DNA of 5,245 bases from an uncultured Pseudorhodobacter sp. (GTDB lineage: Bacteria; Pseudomonadota; Alphaproteobacteria; Rhodobacterales; Rhodobacteraceae), in assembly GCA_945957495.1 (NCBI GenBank), contig CAMFLG010000263.1, positions 1 to 5,245 on the forward strand. The letters run 5' to 3'. The notes under the pieces were generated by a model. It was not told the origin of the DNA. It saw only the letters and a list, made by a program, of their open reading frames with translations, and ran no database searches. Each line of letters starts with the position of its first letter. Positions within the stretch are counted from its first letter, which is position 1. This document shows, piece by piece, positions 4,731 through 5,245 of this stretch. A program made the position numbers and the translations under genes.

Positions 4731-5245
4731 CCGGCGATCTTAGTCTGTTCCACGGGCAGGGTCCATGCCTGCAAGATCTCGGCGTGCCGGGCCACGACGG
4801 CGGGGCAGGACGTGTCGGCGGGCACCTGAAACAGCCCTTGCGCCGCGTTGCGCGAACTCCACCAGATCAACAGTGGAGCAAAGGCCATCGGCAGCGCCAC
4901 GGGCAGCAGCCACAGGGTCAGGTCAGGGGCCAGAAACTGCGTCACCGCAATGCCCGCAACGCCCCACAGGCTGATCCAGCGCCCGCCTGCCCAGCTTTCG
5001 GCAAAGCTCAAGCCCCCGTCGCCCCGGTTGTTCGGCGGCCATCCGCCATCCAGCCCGAACAAGACCTGCAACACCGACCGGCTTTGAAACGCCAACAGCA
5101 GCGGCGCGATCACCGACGACAGCAGCAGTTCAAAAAACACTGACCGCAGGCTGCCCCCCACACCGCCAAAGCCGCGCGCCCGCCCCGTCAACGCCGCATC
5201 CAGCCCGACCAACAGCTTGGGCATGACCAGAAGGCCGAAAATGCC
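4727..5245 (-). CDS. opgH: OpgH, periplasmic glucan glucosyltransferase, C-terminal part (runs off the right edge)
   Basis: The last 172 residues and the TGA are visible, and the frame continues to the window edge. OpgH (MdoH) is an inner-membrane family 2 glycosyltransferase that polymerises the beta-glucan backbone from UDP-glucose and passes it to the periplasm. The visible part is the C-terminal membrane region: GIFGLLVMPKLL leads out of one helix, then GGSLRSVFFELLLSSVIAPLLLAFQS with the family's LE..LS...AP..... pattern. The soluble stretch FGLDGGWPPNNRG and SFAESW recalls the GxDxGW...R motif of MdoH. Two further hydrophobic stretches follow (about 83-125 from the MPK methionine). The catalytic domain lies outside the window. 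The stop overlaps the opgC start by ATGA. The ATG at 5224 is internal, not the gene start. Confidence 0.88.
   Translation of the reverse strand, partial: GIFGLLVMPKLLVGLDAALTGRARGFGGVGGSLRSVFFELLLSSVIAPLLLAFQSRSVLQVLFGLDGGWPPNNRGDGGLSFAESWAGGRWISLWGVAGIAVTQFLAPDLTLWLLPVALPMAFAPLLIWWSSRNAAQGLFQVPADTSCPAVVARHAEILQAWTLPVEQTKIAG

Noticed and set aside
3735..4829. Long plus-strand open frames opposite opgC and opgH
   Set aside because: Their translations are rich in Q, R, P and H without domains, as expected for antisense reading of membrane-protein codons.

Overview
The window is GC-rich, tightly packed chromosomal DNA. It most likely comes from an alphaproteobacterium of the Rhodobacteraceae (Rhodobacter/roseobacter lineage). 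The case rests on an rpoE-chrR pair whose anti-sigma factor has its metal-ligand residues at almost the same positions as Rhodobacter sphaeroides ChrR, on TGATCC-type group-IV sigma promoter elements, and on an opgH-opgC pair in the order of the R. sphaeroides opgGIHC operon. I cannot assign a genus.

Left part (1-1622): a stress-response module. A truncated gene for an FAD-dependent, amine-oxidase-like oxidoreductase runs leftward out of the window. It diverges from rpoE (ECF sigma factor), whose stop codon directly abuts the start of chrR (zinc anti-sigma factor with a cupin domain). The 207-bp divergent region carries two outward-facing TGATCC boxes, each followed after exactly 18 bp by a TA-initial -10-like element. 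The sigma factor therefore probably drives both its own operon and the flavoenzyme. In Rhodobacter this system responds to singlet oxygen and related photo-oxidative stress.

Middle (1623-3560): three monocistronic genes. A 63-residue, two-helix membrane protein gene (minus strand) converges on chrR with only 3 bp between the stop codons. A 105-residue antibiotic-biosynthesis-monooxygenase-fold protein (plus) follows from a divergent promoter region and has a strong ribosome binding site. Next is a 337-residue serine beta-lactamase-like hydrolase (plus) with SxxK, YxN and HxG motifs and no signal peptide. Downstream of each of the last two genes lies a near-perfect 28-bp palindrome. The two palindromes share 19 identical bases centred on ACGCGT and so bracket the hydrolase gene. 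They are the most notable unexplained structure here.

Right part (3561-5245): osmoregulated periplasmic glucan synthesis on the minus strand. The C-terminal end of opgH (membrane glucosyltransferase making the beta-glucan backbone) overlaps by ATGA the start of opgC (multi-spanning transferase that probably adds succinyl groups).

No tRNA, rRNA, CRISPR array, transposase or phage gene was found. Gene content is that of an ordinary core-genome segment. The points worth checking are regulatory or structural: the paired palindromes, the divergent sigma-E promoter pair, and hairpins in the rpoE leader and across the convergent chrR end.
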